Source: Botrimarina mediterranea
GTDB taxonomy: Bacteria > Planctomycetota > Planctomycetia > Pirellulales > Lacipirellulaceae
NCBI RefSeq assembly: GCF_007753265.1
Contig: NZ_CP036349.1
Coordinates: forward strand, 3,009,363-3,073,362
DNA: 64,000 bases
Reading direction: 5' to 3'
Position numbers and translations under genes: made by a program. This document shows, one piece after another, positions 15,973 through 24,726 of this stretch (position 1 is its first letter; each line of letters begins with the position of its first letter). A model generated the notes under the pieces. That model ran no database searches, had not been told where the DNA came from, and saw only the letters and a program-made list of their open reading frames with translations.

Positions 15973-16563
15973 ATGAAGTCTTGGCAAATGGCGGTTGCGG
16001 CGTTGGTCATGGCGGCGACGCCCCTAAGCGACGCCCTCGCGGCTGGCGTTGCAGTAGGCGCCGAAGGCCCCGCTTGGGTCGATCTTGAGGGCGTCGATAG
16101 CGAACGGCACAGTTTGGCCGACCTGGAGAAGGCTAAAGCCGTGGTCGTCGTCTTCACCTGCAATCATTGCCCCGTCGCCAAGGCGTACGAGGACCGCCTT
16201 GTGCAGTTGCAGAAGGATTACGCCAAGAAGGGCGTCGAGATCGTCGCCATCAATGTGAACAACCTCGAGGCCGACAAGCTCCCCGCCATGAAGAAGCGGG
16301 CCAAGGAGAAGGGCTTCAAGTTCGCTTACCTCTACGACCCTTCGCAGGAGATCGCCCGTGAGTACGGCGCCACGGTTACGCCGCACGTCTTCCTGCTCGA
16401 CGGCGATCGCAACGTCGCCTACATCGGCGCGATCGATGACAACATGAAGGCCGACAAGGCCGAGCAGCACTACTTGCGCGACGCCCTCGACGCGGTCCTG
16501 GCGGGCAAGGCGCCCGAAACGGCGTCGACCCCGCCCGCCGGTTGTGGCATTCAGTACGAGTGA
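15973..16563 (+). CDS. Exported thioredoxin-like protein (redoxin family)
   Basis: 196 residues from ATG 15973 with a signal peptide (SWQMAVAALVMAATPLSDALA). The thioredoxin-fold core is visible: VVVVFTCNHCPVAK gives the CxxC site (Cys-Asn-His-Cys), followed by VEIVAINVNNLEADKLP and VTPHVFLLDGDRNVAYIGAIDD with the cis-Pro after Thr. The tail TPPAGCGIQYE carries one more Cys. It probably acts as a periplasmic disulfide or peroxide-handling redoxin. The next thioredoxin-like gene follows after four bases. Confidence 0.88.
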   Translation: MKSWQMAVAALVMAATPLSDALAAGVAVGAEGPAWVDLEGVDSERHSLADLEKAKAVVVVFTCNHCPVAKAYEDRLVQLQKDYAKKGVEIVAINVNNLEADKLPAMKKRAKEKGFKFAYLYDPSQEIAREYGATVTPHVFLLDGDRNVAYIGAIDDNMKADKAEQHYLRDALDAVLAGKAPETASTPPAGCGIQYE

Positions 16564-16567
16564 TCCG

Positions 16568-17146
16568 ATGAAGCCCTACGCATCTTGGTCAGCTGCGCTC
16601 ATGGCCGTTGTGTTGGCGGGATGCTCCGCCAACACAACGCCGAGCGATCGCCCCGCGACGAACTCAGAAGCGGAGGTCGCCACGTCCGCCGCGGTCGGGA
16701 CTGGCGAAATTGTGTTGACGGCGGTTGATCGCGCGGGCTACGACGCCGTTTTGCAGGAACACGCCGGCAAGGTCGTGCTGGTGGACTTCTGGGCCACGTG
16801 GTGCTCGCCGTGCATGAAGCAGCTCGGCCACACCGTCTCACTGACGACCCAGCACGAAGGCCTCGCTGTCGTCACCGTGGCGATGGAAGACCCCGACGAT
16901 TCGGAGGCGCTAAAGAAGGCTTTATCCGCTCGGAACGCTACGGCGACCACCAACCTCGTCAGCAAGGCGGGCGGCGGCTCGCCCGCAATGGCCGCGTTCG
17001 ACATCCCCGGCGGCTCCCTGCCGCACTACAAGGTCTACGGACGCGACGGCAAGCTCCGCCAAACGATCGCCCTCGACCCGACGGCCGAGAAGCAGTTCAC
17101 AACCGCTGACGTCGATGCGGCCGTGGAGAAGCTGCTGGCCGAGTGA
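16568..17146 (+). CDS. TlpA-like thioredoxin lipoprotein
   Basis: 192 residues from ATG 16568. A lipoprotein signal ends in MAVVLAGCSAN (lipobox LAGC). The domain shows VVLVDFWATWCSPCMKQL, i.e. the TlpA/ResA-type CxxC, and GSLPHYKVYGRDGKLRQ after it. It sits four bases after the redoxin gene in an apparent two-gene operon, suggesting that the two exported thiol proteins act together. Its stop faces that of the metal-ABC permease with a four-base gap. Confidence 0.88.
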   Translation: MKPYASWSAALMAVVLAGCSANTTPSDRPATNSEAEVATSAAVGTGEIVLTAVDRAGYDAVLQEHAGKVVLVDFWATWCSPCMKQLGHTVSLTTQHEGLAVVTVAMEDPDDSEALKKALSARNATATTNLVSKAGGGSPAMAAFDIPGGSLPHYKVYGRDGKLRQTIALDPTAEKQFTTADVDAAVEKLLAE

Positions 17147-17150
17147 TCGT

Positions 17151-18494
17151 TTAAGAAGGCGATTCGGGCTCGTCCGGGATTGCTTTGCCGTGCGGGTCGG
17201 TCGCCGAGATCGAGGTCTCTTGGTCGAGCAGGTCGCGCATGGCGCGGTCGGTGATGTGCTCGAGACGCTCGGCCTCGGGGTGGATGCGGTCGGGCGCGAG
17301 GCCGGCGCGTTCAACGAGGTAGTGCTCCCAGAGGCGGTGGGAACGGACGAGTTCGCGGGCCTGGACGGCGCCTGCCTCGGTGAGCCGAACGCCGTGATGA
17401 TCGCGATCGATCAGGCCGCGGCGGCGCAGCTTCCATAGCACCACTCGCAGCGGCAGCGTCTGGCAGAGAATGTGGGCGCGCAGGGCCGCCTCGGTCTGGG
17501 CGATCGGCTCGGCGGAGGCCGACTGCTCGTCGGCCCTGTAGAGGACGCCGAGCACGTCCTCACCGAGAATCCGCAACGATAGTCTGGCGCGGCGCACGGC
17601 CCGCACGACGACGCCTTCCTTCGGCGAGAAGAAAAGGGCGGCCGAGAAAAAGAGGCCGACGACAACCGCCATCATGCCGGCCGTCGTCGTGCTCCGCAGT
17701 CCAAACCAGGCCGGGACCTCGACCGCAGCGAGGTGCCCTAGCACGGCCGAGGCCGCCGCGATCAGCGCGCCGAGCCAGATCATCGTGCTCAGCCGGTCGG
17801 TGAGCAGCCGGGCCGTCGCCGGCGGCGTTACGAGCATCGCCACCACGAGGATGTTGCCGACGCTCTCAAAACTCGCCACCGCGGTGACGGCCACCAGTGT
17901 CGTTAGCGAGTAGTGCATCAGGCTCGCGCTGAAGCCCGAGGTGGTCGCCAAGCCCGGATCGAACGCCGCGATCTTTAGCTCCTTAAAGAACAGCGTGACG
18001 TACAGCAGGTTCACCAGCGCCACCGCCGCCAGCGTGACGACGACGCGCGGGACTTGCCACCCCAGCACCTCCCAGGTGTCGAGCGGCGTCAGCTCAATGG
18101 CGCCGTAAAGGACGCAGCCTGGGTCGAGGTCCACATGGTCGGCCGCCTGGACGATCATCACCAGCCCAATGGCGAACAGCGACGTGAACACCACACCGAG
18201 CGACGCCCCCTCGTCCACCTCGCCGTAGCGATGGACCCATTCGGTGAGGAACGCCGTCGCGAGCCCGACCGCCACCGCGCCGACGAACATCGGTAGGCTG
18301 GCGCGCTCGCCCGTCAAGAAGAACGCCGCCGCTAAGCCCGGCAACACGGCGTGGCTGATGGCGTCGCCCAGGAGGCTCATCCGCCGCAGCACGAGGAAGT
18401 TGCCCACCAGCGACGCGGCGACGGCGCACAGCACCCCGGCGGCGATGATCCAGCCGTCGAGCGCCCAACTCCAAGCTAGCGGCAACGCGATCAT
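17151..18494 (-). CDS. Metal ABC transporter permease fused to a DtxR/MntR-like domain (second permease)
   Basis: 447 residues. Residues 1-290 form an ABC-3 (ZnuB/MntB) permease with about eight helices and the FLVLRRMSLLGDAISHAVLPG motif. Residues 310-430 are a winged-helix plus metal-dependent repressor dimerisation domain: SHRLWEHYLVERAGL and HPEAERLEHITDRAM, which keeps the His and the Glu-x2-Glu-His set that binds Mn/Fe in MntR and IdeR. It is the last gene of the metal-uptake operon and overlaps the first permease by four bases. The fused domain may sense metal and gate transport; that is inference. Confidence 0.88.
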   Translation of the reverse strand: MIALPLAWSWALDGWIIAAGVLCAVAASLVGNFLVLRRMSLLGDAISHAVLPGLAAAFFLTGERASLPMFVGAVAVGLATAFLTEWVHRYGEVDEGASLGVVFTSLFAIGLVMIVQAADHVDLDPGCVLYGAIELTPLDTWEVLGWQVPRVVVTLAAVALVNLLYVTLFFKELKIAAFDPGLATTSGFSASLMHYSLTTLVAVTAVASFESVGNILVVAMLVTPPATARLLTDRLSTMIWLGALIAAASAVLGHLAAVEVPAWFGLRSTTTAGMMAVVVGLFFSAALFFSPKEGVVVRAVRRARLSLRILGEDVLGVLYRADEQSASAEPIAQTEAALRAHILCQTLPLRVVLWKLRRRGLIDRDHHGVRLTEAGAVQARELVRSHRLWEHYLVERAGLAPDRIHPEAERLEHITDRAMRDLLDQETSISATDPHGKAIPDEPESPS

Positions 18495-19837
18495 TCAGTC
18501 GTCCCCCGAATCACGTGCGGGCTTGCCGGCGGCGCGACCGCGGAGGAGTCGTGGAGCAGCAGCTCAAGTTCGTGGATCGTCTCGGGGTCGAGAACGTGCT
18601 CGATCGCGTCGGCGCCGCGATCGACCTTGCCCGGGGCGACCTCGGCGTGGGTGATCAAATAAAGCTCCCACAGCCGGTGTTGCCGCGTCAGCCGCTTCGC
18701 TTCGACGGCGCCGCGGGCCGTCAGCCGCACGGCGTCTTGCGAGTCGAGCCTCACCAAGCCTTGCCTAGCGGCGCGACCGATCACGTGGCGAAGCTGCGGC
18801 TGCGACCAACTCCGGAGGGCCAACAGCCGGTCTCGCGGCGCGGCGTCGTCTTCGCGGTGCTCGGCGACCTCGTAAACGCTGCGTAACAGGTGCTCCATCT
18901 CGATGCCACGGAGGAACCATCGTCGTCGCAACCAGCGCAGCACCACGCCCCGCTTCATGCCGAAGAGGGCGCTAAGGACGAATGCGGCCGCAGCCACGAG
19001 GACGATCGTCGCCCCGGAAGGGAGTTTGGGGTAGCTGGCGCTCAGGATGGCGCCGACAAAAGAACTCAAACCGCCCAGCAGCGCGGCGATACGGGTCATC
19101 GTGCGGAGGTCTTCGGTCCAGAACCGCGCCGCGGCAGGCGGGATCACGAGCAGGGCGATCATCAGGATCAGACCCACCGCTTGCAGGCCGACAATCGTGA
19201 TCACGACCACCATCGCCATCAACGCCGCATCGAGCCAGCCGACCGGGTAGCCCCGCGAAGCGGCGAAGCCGGCATCGAAGCACAAGAGAGCGAGCTCCTT
19301 GAACAGCAGCAAGCTAACCAGCACACAGGCCGCCGACGCGCCGGCGATCAGCCAGGCGTCGCTCGACAGCATCGAGGCGGTCTTCCCGTAGATGAACGAC
19401 TCCAGCCCCGCCGCGTTACCGCCGACCTGTTGCGTGACGCCCAGCAGCGCGACGCCGGCGCCGAAGAAGACGCTGAGCACGATGCCCAGCGCCGCGTCCT
19501 CGCTGAGCCGTGTAAAGCGGCGCACCATCAAGATGGCGCCAACGCCAAGGACGCCGCTGATGGCGCCGCCGAGCAGCAAGATCGGCAACGACTTGCCGTC
19601 GCCCCACAGCGAAGAGCCCACCAGGAACGCCGTGGCGATGCCCGGTAGCGTCGCGTGGCTGAGGGCGTCGCCGATCAGGGCCCGCTTGCGCAGCAACGTA
19701 AAACTACCGACCACGCCGGCTCCAACGCCGAGGAGCGTCGCCCCGAGTACGACAACGCGGGTGTTGTAATCGCGGAGCAAGAGCACGTCGGCCCAAGCCA
19801 GAAGCGTTGGCCAGAGAAGGGCGATCGCTCCGCTCAC
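18491..19837 (-). CDS. Metal ABC transporter permease fused to a DtxR/MntR-like domain (first permease)
   Basis: 448 residues from GTG 19837, which overlaps the ATPase stop (GTGA); a longer in-frame extension upstream is only antisense sequence of the ATPase gene. Residues 1-300 are the ABC-3 permease (FTLLRKRALIGDALSHATLPG). Residues 320-440 repeat the DtxR-like layout with QHRLWELYLITHAEVAP and GADAIEHVLD; here the first Glu of the metal set appears to be Asp. Two different permeases with the same fusion suggest a heterodimeric channel that carries two metal-sensing modules on its cytoplasmic side. Confidence 0.87.
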   Translation of the reverse strand: MSGAIALLWPTLLAWADVLLLRDYNTRVVVLGATLLGVGAGVVGSFTLLRKRALIGDALSHATLPGIATAFLVGSSLWGDGKSLPILLLGGAISGVLGVGAILMVRRFTRLSEDAALGIVLSVFFGAGVALLGVTQQVGGNAAGLESFIYGKTASMLSSDAWLIAGASAACVLVSLLLFKELALLCFDAGFAASRGYPVGWLDAALMAMVVVITIVGLQAVGLILMIALLVIPPAAARFWTEDLRTMTRIAALLGGLSSFVGAILSASYPKLPSGATIVLVAAAAFVLSALFGMKRGVVLRWLRRRWFLRGIEMEHLLRSVYEVAEHREDDAAPRDRLLALRSWSQPQLRHVIGRAARQGLVRLDSQDAVRLTARGAVEAKRLTRQHRLWELYLITHAEVAPGKVDRGADAIEHVLDPETIHELELLLHDSSAVAPPASPHVIRGTTE

Positions 19838-20652
19838 AGGGCGCGCTCCCGGCGCCGCATCGCCTCGGTCGCCTCGTCGAGGAGCGTCAGTCGGCCGCCG
19901 TAGGTTTTCTGGAGATTCGCCGGCGTGAAGACCTCCGCCACGGGACCGTAGGCGACGACGCGCATGTTGAGCAGCAGCACGCTGTCGAAGTAGTCGGGCG
20001 TCGTCTGCAAATCGTGGTGGACCACCAGCGCCGTCTTCCCTTGGGCGCGCATGTCGCGGAGCAACTCGACGATCGCCGCCTCGGTCGACGCGTCCACGGC
20101 CGCAAAGGGCTCGTCCATAAAGTAGAGGTCCGCGTCCTGCACCAGTGCGCGGGCGAGGAACGTCCGCTGCTGCTGGCCGCCGGAGAGCTGGCTGATCTGC
20201 CGGCCGGCGAGGTCCGCCATGCCGACGCGCTCGAGCGCCGCCATCGCCCGCTTGCGGTGCTCGGCGCCGGGACGCTTCATCCAACCGATCTCGTGGTAAA
20301 GGCCCATCGTCACCACGTCGAGAGCGTCGATCGGGAAATCCCAGTCCACGCTCTCACGCTGCGGCACGTAGCCGACGCGGCCGCGGTTCTCGTCGTAGGG
20401 CTTGCCGAAGACGTGGACCCGGCCCGAGGCCCGCGGCGTGAGGCCGAGGATTGCCTTGAGGAGCGTGCTCTTGCCGGCGCCATTGGGGCCGACCACGCCG
20501 ATCAGCTGCCCCGGCGCCGCGTCGAAGCCTACGTCCCAGATCACCGGCTTGCGGTGGTAAGCGACCGTCAGGTCGTGGACCGATAGCGGAACCGACGGGT
20601 CGTCAGCCGGAGCGATCGGTGCGTGGGTCGGCTCGTTGCTCATTCGTCGCAC
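19834..20652 (-). CDS. Metal ABC transporter ATP-binding protein
   Basis: 272 residues with all ABC ATPase motifs: GPNGAGKST (Walker A), LSGGQQQR (signature), DLYFMDEPF (Walker B) and the switch His in LVVHHD. The YVPQRESVDWDFPI stretch is typical of Mn/Zn (MntB/ZnuC) ATPases. It overlaps the binding-protein gene by 13 bases and the first permease by four, so the four genes are one translationally coupled operon. Confidence 0.93.
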   Translation of the reverse strand: MRRMSNEPTHAPIAPADDPSVPLSVHDLTVAYHRKPVIWDVGFDAAPGQLIGVVGPNGAGKSTLLKAILGLTPRASGRVHVFGKPYDENRGRVGYVPQRESVDWDFPIDALDVVTMGLYHEIGWMKRPGAEHRKRAMAALERVGMADLAGRQISQLSGGQQQRTFLARALVQDADLYFMDEPFAAVDASTEAAIVELLRDMRAQGKTALVVHHDLQTTPDYFDSVLLLNMRVVAYGPVAEVFTPANLQKTYGGRLTLLDEATEAMRRRERAL

Positions 20653-21620
20653 CCCGAGAGCTTGCCGGTAAAGCCGCAGGCGTCGGCCTCGCCGCCGAGC
20701 GATCGGACGACGGTCGTCACGTTGTGGTCGATCATGCCGACGTACGTCCCTTCGGTCGTGCCGGCGGCTCCCATCGCGTCAGAAAACAACTCGCCGCCGA
20801 TCACCACTTCATGGCCGCGCGACGCGGCGCCATCGATCAGCGCGCGGATGTTCTTCGGCGAGACGCTCGACTCGACGAACACGGCGGCGACCTTGCGATC
20901 CACCAGCAGCGACACCAGTTCGTTGACGCGTTGCAGGCCGGCTTCGGACTCGGTCGAGAGGCCCTGCACGCCGAGGACCTCGAGGTCGTAGGCGCGTCCG
21001 AAGTAGTTGAACGCGTCGTGGGAGGTCACGAGCACACGGGCCGACGTGGGGATCGTCGCGATCTTCGTCCGTGCATACGCGTGGAGCTCGGCGAGTTGCG
21101 TCTCATAGGCCGCCGAGTTTTCGGCGAACGTCTCCGACATCTCGGGAAGCAGTTCGACGAGCGCGTCGCGGACGACAGGGATGCCTCCGGCCCACGTCGC
21201 GACGTCCATCCAGACGTGCGGATCGGCGTGGCCCTCGGCGCCGTCGGGCGTCAAGAGCTTCGACTCGTCGATCAACTCGGTGACGGCGTAGACGGGACGG
21301 CTGCGGCCCACCTTCACGAAGGTGTCCGCCATCTTTCCTTCGAGCAACAGGCCCGAATAGAACACGGCGTCGGCATCGAGGATCGTCGCGACGTCGTCGC
21401 GGGTCGCCTTGTAAAGGTGCGGATCGACGCCGGCGCCCATGATCTGCGTCACCTCGACGGCGTCGCCGGCGATGCGGCGGACCATGTCGGCGACCATGCC
21501 GGTCGTCGCCACGACGCGGGGCTTACGCGTCGCGTCCGCCGTGTCGCTGGCGGCGCTACACCCCAGCAGGCTGATCGTTGCGACAACGGCGAGCAGGGCA
21601 GCGAGTGAAAAGAATCGCAT
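20640..21620 (-). CDS. Metal-binding ABC lipoprotein (SBP-9; MntA/TroA-like)
   Basis: 326 residues. Lipoprotein signal with lipobox LLGCSA. The cluster-9 fold shows VVATTGMVADMVRRIAGD, then the metal ligands in GVDPHLYK (first His), HADPHVWMD (second His), VFVESSVS (Glu) and MIDHN (Asp). The two-His-Glu-Asp set fits Mn/Fe/Zn binding, and there is no long His-rich Zn loop, so Mn is favoured together with the divergent mntR. It is the first gene of the operon. Confidence 0.9.
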   Translation of the reverse strand: MRFFSLAALLAVVATISLLGCSAASDTADATRKPRVVATTGMVADMVRRIAGDAVEVTQIMGAGVDPHLYKATRDDVATILDADAVFYSGLLLEGKMADTFVKVGRSRPVYAVTELIDESKLLTPDGAEGHADPHVWMDVATWAGGIPVVRDALVELLPEMSETFAENSAAYETQLAELHAYARTKIATIPTSARVLVTSHDAFNYFGRAYDLEVLGVQGLSTESEAGLQRVNELVSLLVDRKVAAVFVESSVSPKNIRALIDGAASRGHEVVIGGELFSDAMGAAGTTEGTYVGMIDHNVTTVVRSLGGEADACGFTGKLSGCDE

Positions 21621-21651
21621 GTCGGCGGTGTTTGCTCTCGGGGATGGTCGT

Positions 21652-21669
21652 GTTTATCCTAGGCTAAAC
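21652..21669. promoter_or_regulatory. Candidate MntR operator
   Basis: GTTTATCCTAGGCTAAAC is a palindrome with 16 of 18 symmetrical bases, placed 32 bases upstream of the binding-protein start and 84 bases upstream of mntR. Position and symmetry fit a DtxR/MntR-type operator controlling both divergent transcripts. Not verified by other copies in the window. Confidence 0.55.
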
Positions 21670-21752
21670 CTTGCCGATAGCAAGGCCCGCGGATTCCCGC
21701 CGCCCCCAACCGAACGCTGGCGGGAACCGCACGCCCTGAGCATGCTGGAAGG

Positions 21753-22244
21753 GTGACGCCGCAGCGTGCGGCGAGCCACTTCTCGACGGAACACGAAGCT
21801 GTGCCCTCACCTGTTACGCCACGCGCCGCCGCCCAGCAAGCCTCCAAGCCCTTCAAGCGGACGCGCAGCGACCACGCCAACGAGACCGCCGAGGACTACG
21901 TCGAGGCGATCGCCGAGACGATCGCCCGCAGCGGCGTCTGCCGCAACGCCGACCTGGCCCGGCTGTTCGCTGTCAGCCACGTGACCGTCAACAAGACGAT
22001 CGGTCGGCTGCAAAAGGAAGGCCTCGTCGCGACCGAGCCCTACGGCCCCGTCGCGCTGACCCCCGCGGGCGAGAAGCTCGCCGCCGAGGCGAGCCGGCGG
22101 CACGAGACCGTCCTCGCTTTCCTGCTGACGCTCGGCATTAGCCAAGCGGTCGCCGAGGTCGATTCCGAGGGGATCGAGCACCATGTCAGCGACGAGACGC
22201 TACGGGCCTTCCGCCGGCACATCGACGCCCAGACGGACCGCTAG
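21753..22244 (+). CDS. mntR: Manganese-responsive regulator MntR (DtxR family)
   Basis: 163 residues from GTG. After an N-terminal extension of about 45 residues comes the winged helix (NETAEDYVEAIAETIARSG, ADLARLFAVSHVTVNKTIGRLQKEGLV) and the dimerisation helix with RHETVLAFLLTLGI and EVDSEGIEHHVSDETL. The Asp/Glu in the first helix, the His of RRHE and the Glu-x2-Glu-His-like DSEGIEHH set match the metal ligands of MntR. It probably represses the divergent Mn transporter operon when manganese is sufficient. A nested palindrome starts 31 bases after the stop. Confidence 0.88.
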   Translation: MTPQRAASHFSTEHEAVPSPVTPRAAAQQASKPFKRTRSDHANETAEDYVEAIAETIARSGVCRNADLARLFAVSHVTVNKTIGRLQKEGLVATEPYGPVALTPAGEKLAAEASRRHETVLAFLLTLGISQAVAEVDSEGIEHHVSDETLRAFRRHIDAQTDR

Positions 22245-22275
22245 AGCGGGGCGTAACGGCTCCCATCCGTGCACA

Positions 22276-22592
22276 TCTGAGCCGTGGGCGGTAGCCCTCG
22301 GAGTGGAGGACGAGTTGCGCTGCCCTCCGAGGGCTACCCAGGATTATGCAAGAGCTAGCAGTTCAAAGTTGGGCGGATTAAAGAAGCGTTAGCGCGATGT
22401 GTCCCCCTCCTTCTTCAGAGGGAGGGGCTAGGGGAGGGTGCTGAAGCGGGTACTAGGGTTCTACCCCCTCCCCTAGCCCCTCCCCCGAAAGCGGTGGAGG
22501 GGGACACAACGCGCTAACGCTTCTTGGATTAGGCCACCTAGCCGACTCGCGCTGCTAGCCCTTGCATAATCCTGTACCGCCCACGGCTCAGA
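22276..22592. repeat. Concentric set of at least four palindromes (317 bp)
   Basis: Layers from outside in: 22276-22293 with 22575-22592 (18 of 18), 22340-22361 with 22552-22573 (21 of 22), 22381-22410 with 22496-22525 (29 of 30), and 22420-22438 with 22466-22484 (19 of 19). A separate side hairpin pairs 22290-22303 with 22325-22338. The third layer (22381-22525) is bordered exactly by the direct repeat ggatta (22375-22380 and 22526-22531). The layers share no sequence, so it looks like successive insertion of different palindromic elements into each other's loops. No gene lies between 22244 and 22761. Confidence 0.92.
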
Positions 22593-22760
22593 CGCTACGG
22601 TATGGCGAAGCGTGCTCTAGTTCTCGATCACCGCGGCGGGTGTGACACACCTTTGTCGCTCGCGCGATCCCGTCTTTCCCAGGGTTTTCTTGATCGGGCG
22701 GCGCCCGCAATTAGCCTCCGACTCGCTGATCGTTTCGATCCCGAGTCCGGAGAGTTGGTT

Positions 22761-24467
22761 ATGCGATTCTGCGTCGTTGCCGCTGCCGTGGCGTCGCTGC
22801 TGGCTCCAACCGCTAGCCAGTCGCAACTCCTCGTCACCGAGGTGATGTACGACCCGGCTTCGGACGAAAGCCGCTGGGAGTGGATCGAGGTCCACAACAC
22901 GGGAGCCGTTGCGATCGATCTCGATGGCTACGTCATCGACCGCGTTGGCGACCGCGCACGCACCACGGTGACGGCGAACATCCTCAGCAACCCGCTGCTC
23001 GGTTCCGCCGTCGTCAATAACCCGACGGTGCTGCCCGCAGGCGGGATCGCCGTGCTCTACAATGGCCCCGGGCTGAGCTACGACCGCGGCCGATTCCGCG
23101 CCGCATGGCCGCAGATGCCGGCAGGGGCGACGCTGATTGGCGTCGAGGGTTGGTCGTCGAACGCCCTCACCAACGCGCCCAAGGGGTCGGATTACGCTCC
23201 TTCGCTCCCCGCCATGACCATTGGCTTGTGGGCGGACGTGGAGTCGTATCGGCTCGACGCCGCCGACTTCGGCACGCCGAGCAGCGCTGATCGCCGAGTG
23301 TTCCGTGTCGCCAACGCTGCCGCCGCGTTTGGGTACGACGACGACGCCCCGTGGCGCGACCCGCAGGGAAAATCGGCAATCCATTACATCAGTGGGCCGG
23401 TCTTTTCCCCGACGAGTTGGGGCCGCAGCAATGCGGGTTACGGCGGAGCGACGGCGAGCTCCAAGACCTTCGTCCCCGAGCCCATCAACGCCGGCGACTA
23501 CGGCAGTCCCGGGATGGTCCCGTCCGGCACGCCCGCGCGTCCCGGACTCATGATTACCGAGATCCTGTACGACTCGGCGTCGAACACGGGCGCCGGCAAC
23601 GAATGGGAGTGGGTCGAGGTGTTCAACTCGGGCCCGTCGATCGACTTCGCGGCGACGCCCTACTGGTTCGATGACGACGACCAAGCGGCGCTCACCGCGG
23701 CGAACCTGACGACCGGCTCGATCGCGTCGGGGGGCGTCGCCGTATTGTTCAACGCCTCCGCCGCCAGCATCGATCGGATACGGGACGCCTGGGATCAACC
23801 CGGCGAGGCGCCGATCAACTGGATCGCCGTCAGCGAGTGGCCGGCGCTCGCCAACGGCGGCGACGCGGTCGGTCTCTGGAACAGCGGCGCCCCCTACGCG
23901 GCGGACAAAGCGGGGGAGGAACCGACCTTCGCCAACGCCGTGGCAAGCATCGCCTACGACGACTCGTCGCCCTGGCCGACCGGCGTCAATGGCGACGCGA
24001 TCCGCCTGTCCAACCTCGGCAGCGATCCCGCCGACCCGGGGGCCTGGGCCCGCGCCCGTGGGGCCTACGCCGACCCGCAGGCCTACCGCTCGGCGGACGT
24101 GCTCGCGCCCGGCGGCGTGGTCGATAACGCGGGCGGTGACCACGGCAGCCCCGGCTACCACTGGCCGGACATCTACCCGCCGCTGCCCGGCGACTACAAC
24201 AACGACGGCCGCGTCGACGCCGCCGACTACACGGTTTGGCGGGACAACAAGCCGCTGCCGACCGAGACCGCCAGCGTGGGCGTCAACGACGCCGCCGACT
24301 ACGCCGTCTGGCGGGCCAACTACCGCGGCGCGGGGCTGGGCGGGGCGCGGGCCGTTCCCGAGCCCACGGCAGCCCTCTCCGTCGCCATCGGTCTGATGGC
24401 TTTCGGCCGGCGGGGACGCCGCCTCGGATCGGGCCCAATCGCAGCGACCAGACCGCCGCGGTCATGA
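22761..24467 (+). CDS. Secreted lamin-tail-domain protein with dockerin and PEP-CTERM tail
   Basis: 568 residues from ATG 22761 (GGAG eight bases upstream; signal peptide MRFCVVAAAVASLLAPTASQS). Two lamin tail domains are visible, each opening with LLVTEVMYDPAS or LMITEILYDSAS and followed by WEWIEVHNTG or WEWVEVFNSG. Near residue 490 is a dockerin-type calcium loop DYNNDGRVDAADYTVWRDN; the second loop (VNDAADYAVWRANY) has lost its calcium residues. The end is AVPEPTAALSVAIGL then an Arg-rich stop, the PEP-CTERM signal. Likely a surface or matrix protein; partners are unknown. Confidence 0.87.
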   Translation: MRFCVVAAAVASLLAPTASQSQLLVTEVMYDPASDESRWEWIEVHNTGAVAIDLDGYVIDRVGDRARTTVTANILSNPLLGSAVVNNPTVLPAGGIAVLYNGPGLSYDRGRFRAAWPQMPAGATLIGVEGWSSNALTNAPKGSDYAPSLPAMTIGLWADVESYRLDAADFGTPSSADRRVFRVANAAAAFGYDDDAPWRDPQGKSAIHYISGPVFSPTSWGRSNAGYGGATASSKTFVPEPINAGDYGSPGMVPSGTPARPGLMITEILYDSASNTGAGNEWEWVEVFNSGPSIDFAATPYWFDDDDQAALTAANLTTGSIASGGVAVLFNASAASIDRIRDAWDQPGEAPINWIAVSEWPALANGGDAVGLWNSGAPYAADKAGEEPTFANAVASIAYDDSSPWPTGVNGDAIRLSNLGSDPADPGAWARARGAYADPQAYRSADVLAPGGVVDNAGGDHGSPGYHWPDIYPPLPGDYNNDGRVDAADYTVWRDNKPLPTETASVGVNDAADYAVWRANYRGAGLGGARAVPEPTAALSVAIGLMAFGRRGRRLGSGPIAATRPPRS

Positions 24468-24726
24468 ACATGCGTTTAGAGGCCCATTGAGGGCCCTTGC
24501 AGCCATCCTTGCGCTGCCTCCCGACACTTTGTCCACCTAGCACGAAGAGTGCGGCAGAATGGCTCCTAGAGCCTCACGGAGGGTGTTCTCAAAAAACCCG
24601 TGTTTTGTAGGCCCCGCGGAGGCTCGTGGCCGCCGGGCGCCATTCCCTACCGTCGCGACGCCGGATGCGCAGAATGGCGGGCTGATTGACGTTCAACCTT
24701 GGCCCCGCCCCCTCAGGAACTCCCCC

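Noticed and set aside
19838-20284. In-frame N-terminal extension of the first metal permease
   Set aside because: It is antisense-frame/alternate-frame sequence of the ABC ATPase gene; the GTG at 19837 in the GTGA overlap gives a normal permease start.
22381-22525. CRISPR-like or terminator interpretation of the GC-rich repeats
   Set aside because: There is one inverted pair and no regular spacers, and no T-run follows, so neither a CRISPR array nor a simple terminator fits.
22602-22760. Earlier start for the lamin-tail protein
   Set aside because: Would put a signal peptide in the middle of the protein; ATG 22761 has a ribosome site and an immediate signal peptide.
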